Shown in pieces: positions 9,863 to 12,526 of a stretch of DNA of 12,526 nt. The notes beneath the pieces were generated by a model. It was not told where the DNA came from and did not search any database. It saw only the letters and a program-made list of their open reading frames with translations. Made by a program: the position numbers and the translations under genes. The first letter of the stretch is position 1. Each line of letters starts with the position of its first letter. Source of the DNA: Actinomycetes bacterium (lineage in GTDB: Bacteria > Actinomycetota > Actinomycetes > Propionibacteriales > Propionibacteriaceae); assembly GCA_023412435.1 (NCBI GenBank), contig JAEYNS010000366.1, positions 1-12,526 of the forward strand. Direction: 5' to 3'.

Positions 9863-11302
9863 ATGACGCATGAAGCTGATGTGGAGCGGGCCACTGGGTG
9901 GTCTCGCATGGTGTTCGCCGCCCTGTGTGGGCTGGCGCTCGGCCTGGCCTGTGGCGCTGTGCAACCGAGGGGGCCGGTCACCCCGCTGGAGGGACTCCTG
10001 CTGCTCGCCGGAGGGTGTGCGGCGGGGTTCGCCGGGCGCCGGCTGTCGCGGTCCGGGTGGGCACCTGTCCTGGTCGGGGTCGGTCACGTCGCAGGGTTCG
10101 AACTGGCGCGGGCCGGGAGTCCGCTGGCGACGGTGGGCGAGCTGCGGCTCGACACCCCGTTCGGGGTGGTCGGATTCGTGCTGGGGCGGCTGGTGCCCTG
10201 GGCGCTGGCGTGGCTGGCGATCGCGGTCGGGTCGTCCTGGGCTCGCCCGGGCGGGCTGGCACGTCGGGTGGTCGGCAGCCTCCTGCTCGTCGTGCTGGCG
10301 GTCGCGCTGGTGGTACCGCCGTCCGCGCCGCCCGTGGCAGCGGCCCCCGGTGGCGGTGTCGCCGAACTGGTCGAGGTCGAGCTGGGTGGCCACCGGCAGT
10401 GGATCGAGGCGAGGGGCGCGAACGACGATCTGCCGATCCTGCTCTACCTCAGCGGGGGGCCCGGCCAGAGCGACCTCGCGTTCTCCCGTGCGCTGCTCGA
10501 GCCGCTGACGGCGGACTTCCTGGTGGTCGGGTACGACCAGCGCGGTAACGGCAAGTCCTACCCCGACCTCGACCCGTCGACCCTCACCCTCGATCGGGCG
10601 GTCGCCGACGTGGTCGACCTGGCGCGCTGGCTGTGCGATCGGTACGGCCAGCAGAAGATCTATCTGCTGGGGGAGTCGTGGGGCACGCTGTTGGGCACGC
10701 TTGCTGTCCAGCGGGCTCCCGAGCTCTTCCACGGGTACGTCGCGAGCGGCCAGATGGCGGACCCGCACGAGACCGACGCCGGCATCTACGACGGGCTGAA
10801 GCAGCTCGCGGCCGACACCGGCGACCGTGAGCTGCTGGACAGCCTCACCCGGATGGGGCCGCCGCCCTATCGCAGCGTCTTCGACTACGGCGACGTCATG
10901 CTGCGCTACCCGCTGCTCGAGGGCGAGTACACCCCGCCCGCGGCCTACCGCGAGCGGGCCGCCAATGCCGGGGTCGGGCCGTTCGGCATCCTCGGCCAGG
11001 AGTACGGCCCGCTCGACAAGCTCAACGTGCTGCGCGGCCTGCTCGACACGTTCACCGTGTTGTACCCCCAGTTGAGGGAGGTCGACCTGCGCGAACAGGT
11101 GACCAGTCTCGACGTCCCGGTGGTGGTGATGGCCGGTGAGCACGAACTGGCCGCGCGCACCGCGCCGGCGCGGGAGTGGTTCGACCGGCTCGAGGCACCG
11201 TCCAAGCGATGGCTCGACTACCCCGACGGGGGCCACTCGGTGGCCTTCGAGCACGCAGACGACCTGCACCGCGTCCTGCTCGGGCTGGAGGACGCCCGCT
11301 AG
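9863..11302 (+). CDS. Membrane-anchored alpha/beta hydrolase, prolyl-iminopeptidase-like
   Basis: 479 residues in two parts. Residues 1-150 form about five hydrophobic helices (near 16-34, 41-57, 65-83, 98-125, 134-150). Residues 160-479 are an alpha/beta hydrolase: oxyanion region LSGGPGQSD (GGPG at 198-201), YDQRGNGKS (DQRGxGxS motif of the S33 peptidase group), nucleophile elbow GESWGT with Ser272, and His458 in DGGHSVAF. The acid position, usually Asp in a GxxDxxxP-like turn, reads GEHELAAR, giving Glu428. With five helices and the N-terminus inside, the hydrolase would face outside the membrane. It may be an aminopeptidase or an esterase; the substrate is unknown. ATG 9863 has a weak GAGG site upstream; an in-frame ATG at 9908 is an alternative. 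It is divergent from the sensor kinase gene, which makes it a candidate target of that system. Confidence 0.85.
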   Translation: MTHEADVERATGWSRMVFAALCGLALGLACGAVQPRGPVTPLEGLLLLAGGCAAGFAGRRLSRSGWAPVLVGVGHVAGFELARAGSPLATVGELRLDTPFGVVGFVLGRLVPWALAWLAIAVGSSWARPGGLARRVVGSLLLVVLAVALVVPPSAPPVAAAPGGGVAELVEVELGGHRQWIEARGANDDLPILLYLSGGPGQSDLAFSRALLEPLTADFLVVGYDQRGNGKSYPDLDPSTLTLDRAVADVVDLARWLCDRYGQQKIYLLGESWGTLLGTLAVQRAPELFHGYVASGQMADPHETDAGIYDGLKQLAADTGDRELLDSLTRMGPPPYRSVFDYGDVMLRYPLLEGEYTPPAAYRERAANAGVGPFGILGQEYGPLDKLNVLRGLLDTFTVLYPQLREVDLREQVTSLDVPVVVMAGEHELAARTAPAREWFDRLEAPSKRWLDYPDGGHSVAFEHADDLHRVLLGLEDAR

Positions 11303-11313
11303 TCACCAGCCTG
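11281..11313. terminator. Hairpin enclosing both stop codons of converging hydrolase and 115-aa genes
   Basis: GGCTGG (11283-11288) pairs perfectly with CCAGCC (11306-11311). The stem continues outward with G-T at 11282/11312 and C-G at 11281/11313, and further with wobble pairs to about 11278/11316. The 17-nt loop (11289-11305) holds the hydrolase stop TAG (11300-11302) and the opposite-strand stop (11303-11305). It is probably a shared bidirectional terminator without a T tract. It is weaker than the one at 7881-7910 because the loop is large. Confidence 0.5.
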
Positions 11314-11650
11314 GGTCGGCCCCGGGCGGGTCGCGGGGCAGCCACCGGCCGCCCGCCCTGCGGTACACCCGGAGTCCGGCGGTCACAGCCACCGAACGGA
11401 CGGCGTCCGCCATCGACCCCGCCACCTGCCAGGCGCCGGCATCCTCGTCGGCGTCGTTCGTGGTGGGTTGCAGGAACCGCACCACCACCCTCGGCACGCC
11501 GTCGCCGCTGACCACCGGCGCGACATCGACGAAGGCGTCCTCCACGTGGCGCAGGCCGGCCACGGCCTCCCGTGCGGTGTCGAGCACCGCCGCGGGCGCG
11601 ACGCCGGGGCGGGCGTCGACGATCCCCACGCTGGCCCGGAACGATGGCAT
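11303..11650 (-). CDS. Small protein of unknown function, 115 residues
   Basis: I do not recognise this family. The start ATG 11648-11650 is well supported by AAGGGAG (11656-11662 on this strand), 5 nt upstream; a longer frame from 11842 would run through the start of tyrS. The protein has no signal peptide, membrane segment or cysteine. Its predicted order of elements is beta-alpha-beta-beta-alpha-beta: FRASVGIVDA, APAAVLDTAREAVAGL, HVEDAFVDVAP, RVVVRFLQP, a helix around WQVAGSMADAVRSVA, and LRVYRRAGGRW. That order would fit a small ferredoxin-like fold (inference only). The acidic loop NDADEDAG near residue 65 is notable. The gene converges on the hydrolase gene with no nucleotide between the two stop codons, and is divergent from tyrS. 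Codon use is the same as in its neighbours, so it is probably real and native. Confidence 0.7.
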   Translation of the reverse strand: MPSFRASVGIVDARPGVAPAAVLDTAREAVAGLRHVEDAFVDVAPVVSGDGVPRVVVRFLQPTTNDADEDAGAWQVAGSMADAVRSVAVTAGLRVYRRAGGRWLPRDPPGADPGW

Positions 11651-11663
11651 CGCGGCTCCCTTC

Positions 11664-11690
11664 GACCCTCCCGACCCTAGGCGGGAGGTC
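11664..11690. repeat. Long inverted repeat between the 115-aa gene and tyrS
   Basis: GACCCTCCCG (11664-11673) and CGGGAGGTC (11682-11690) are reverse complements except for one extra C, around the 8-nt loop ACCCTAGG. The 7-bp inner part (11667-11673 with 11682-11688) is perfect. A -10-like TAGGGT for the 115-aa gene (11674-11679, minus strand) lies in the loop, which would place a start site near 11667 and leave a 17-nt leader with the Shine-Dalgarno site. An operator for that gene is one reading; a 5' hairpin is another. Confidence 0.45.
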
Positions 11691-11730
11691 TGACACGTGA
11701 GGGCGGTGGGGCGCCGCCGGTGCGCGCCGT

Positions 11731-11745
11731 TAGGCTTGCGGACTG
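11731..11745 (+). promoter_or_regulatory. Candidate -10 element and leaderless start of tyrS
   Basis: TAGGCT (11731-11736) fits the TANNNT pattern and ends 8 nt before the GTG at 11745. The 8 nt between them contain no Shine-Dalgarno sequence, so the transcript is probably leaderless or has a leader of 1-3 nt. No good -35 is seen 16-18 bp upstream. Confidence 0.5.
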
Positions 11746-12526
11746 TGAACGAGGTACTCGACGAGCTGGAATGGCGGGGCTTCATCGCCCACTCGACCGA
11801 CAGGGACGCGCTGCGCGCGCGGCTGGCCGCGGGGCCGGTCACCTTCTATGTCGGGTTCGACCCGAGCGCCCCCAGCATCCACATGGGGAACCTCGTCCAG
11901 CTGATGCTGGCGCGGCTGCTGCAGGACGCCGGGCACCGTCCGCTCATCCTCGTCGGGGGGTCGACCGGCCTGATCGGTGACCCGAAGCAGAGCTCGGAGC
12001 GGAACCTCAACCCCAAAGAGGTGGTGCACGAGTGGGCCGAACGGATCCGGACCCAGGTGGCCAGATTCGTCAGCTTCTCCGGCGACAACGGCGCGGTCCT
12101 GGTCAACAACTACGACTGGACCGCCGAGTTGTCGACCCTGGACTTCCTGCGCGACATCGGAAAGCACTTCAGCGTGAACCGGATGCTCGATCGCGAGGTG
12201 GTCAAGGCCCGACTGGACTCGGGCATCTCCTACACCGAGTTCTCCTACGTGCTGCTGCAATCACTGGACTACCTCGAACTGCACCGCCGCTACAACTGCG
12301 AACTGCAGACCGGCGGTTCCGACCAGTGGGGGAACATCACGGCAGGCGTGGAGCTGATTCGCCGGGCCGATGGCGACCGCGTCCATGCGATGGCGACACC
12401 GCTGCTCACCAAGGCGGACGGCACCAAGTTCGGCAAGACCGAGTCCGGCACGGTCTGGCTCGACCCCGAGATGACCTCTCCCTACGCCTTCCACCAGTTC
12501 TTCCTCAACGCCGAGGACGCCAAGGT
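11745..12526 (+). CDS. tyrS: Tyrosyl-tRNA synthetase, 3'-truncated by the window edge
   Basis: Class I aminoacyl-tRNA synthetase that charges tRNA-Tyr in the cytoplasm. The frame is open to the window end (260 codons plus 2 nt), out of roughly 420 expected. The opening [19 protein letters not shown], the tyrosine-pocket region [16 protein letters not shown] with the HIGH-equivalent HMGN at residues 46-49, [12 protein letters not shown], the [11 protein letters not shown] segment, [11 protein letters not shown] and the KMSKS-equivalent KFGKT (228-232) are all as in bacterial TyrRS. The C-terminal anticodon-binding and S4-like domains are beyond the window. GTG 11745 was chosen because it gives the conserved N-terminus. 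The 94-bp region upstream is too short for a T-box leader and shows none of its parts. Confidence 0.96.
   Translation, partial: MNEVLDELEWRGFIAHSTDRDALRARLAAGPVTFYVGFDPSAPSIHMGNLVQLMLARLLQDAGHRPLILVGGSTGLIGDPKQSSERNLNPKEVVHEWAERIRTQVARFVSFSGDNGAVLVNNYDWTAELSTLDFLRDIGKHFSVNRMLDREVVKARLDSGISYTEFSYVLLQSLDYLELHRRYNCELQTGGSDQWGNITAGVELIRRADGDRVHAMATPLLTKADGTKFGKTESGTVWLDPEMTSPYAFHQFFLNAEDAK

Noticed and set aside
9695..11269. Open frame of more than 500 codons on the minus strand opposite the hydrolase.
   Set aside because: It lacks motifs, has Arg/Pro/Gln-rich low complexity, and the plus-strand hydrolase has clear catalytic motifs.
11651..11744. T-box or other tRNA-sensing leader in front of tyrS.
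   Set aside because: The region is under 100 bp, has no T-box sequence, and the -10 candidate puts the transcript start at or next to the GTG.
11651..11842. Longer form of the 115-aa gene starting at 11842.
   Set aside because: It would overlap the tyrS start and promoter, and the added residues are Ser/Arg-rich without pattern; the ATG at 11650 has its own ribosome site.

Overview
The window is high-GC DNA (third codon positions almost all G or C, many GTG starts, very short spacers) that reads as an actinobacterial chromosome. The protein style suggests an actinomycete, perhaps a relative of the Propionibacteriaceae, but the family-level guess is weak. Everything recognisable is core metabolism, regulation or translation. 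I see no transposase, phage gene, CRISPR array, tRNA or rRNA, and I did not find a convincing new defence or mobile system.

Layout. 1-656 (+): 3' part of a NagD-like HAD phosphatase. 703-1608 (-): a two-domain GNAT acetyltransferase, convergent with the phosphatase and divergent from the arginine operon. 1668-1705: a tandem ARG-box operator lying over the promoter and start of argC. 1704-7896 (+): a compact arginine operon, argC-argJ-argB-argD-argR-argH, with 4-nt start/stop overlaps at the first four junctions. 7900-9698 (-): a NarL-type response regulator and its membrane histidine kinase (order of transcription: kinase, then regulator, 4-nt overlap). 9863-11302 (+): a membrane-anchored alpha/beta hydrolase of the prolyl-iminopeptidase type. 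11303-11650 (-): a 115-residue protein of unknown function. 11745 to the window end (+): the first two thirds of tyrosyl-tRNA synthetase.

How it works together. ArgJ, ArgB, ArgC and ArgD carry out the acetylated part of arginine synthesis from glutamate to acetylornithine, and ArgJ recycles the acetyl group while releasing ornithine. ArgH does the last step, argininosuccinate to arginine. The two steps between ornithine and argininosuccinate (argF, argG) are absent here, although many actinobacterial clusters carry them at exactly these places. ArgR is encoded in the operon and very probably represses it through the ARG boxes, so the operon is autoregulated by arginine. ArgB also carries the residues of an arginine-sensitive kinase, giving a second, allosteric layer of control.

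Non-coding space is tiny: the largest gap is about 160 bp (9699-9862), so no gene-free stretch exceeds 300 bases. The gaps hold interesting structure: hairpins that enclose the stop codons of converging genes (7881-7910 and 11281-11313), a dyad between the 115-aa gene and tyrS (11664-11690), and -10 elements so close to GTG starts that argC, the kinase gene and tyrS look leaderless.
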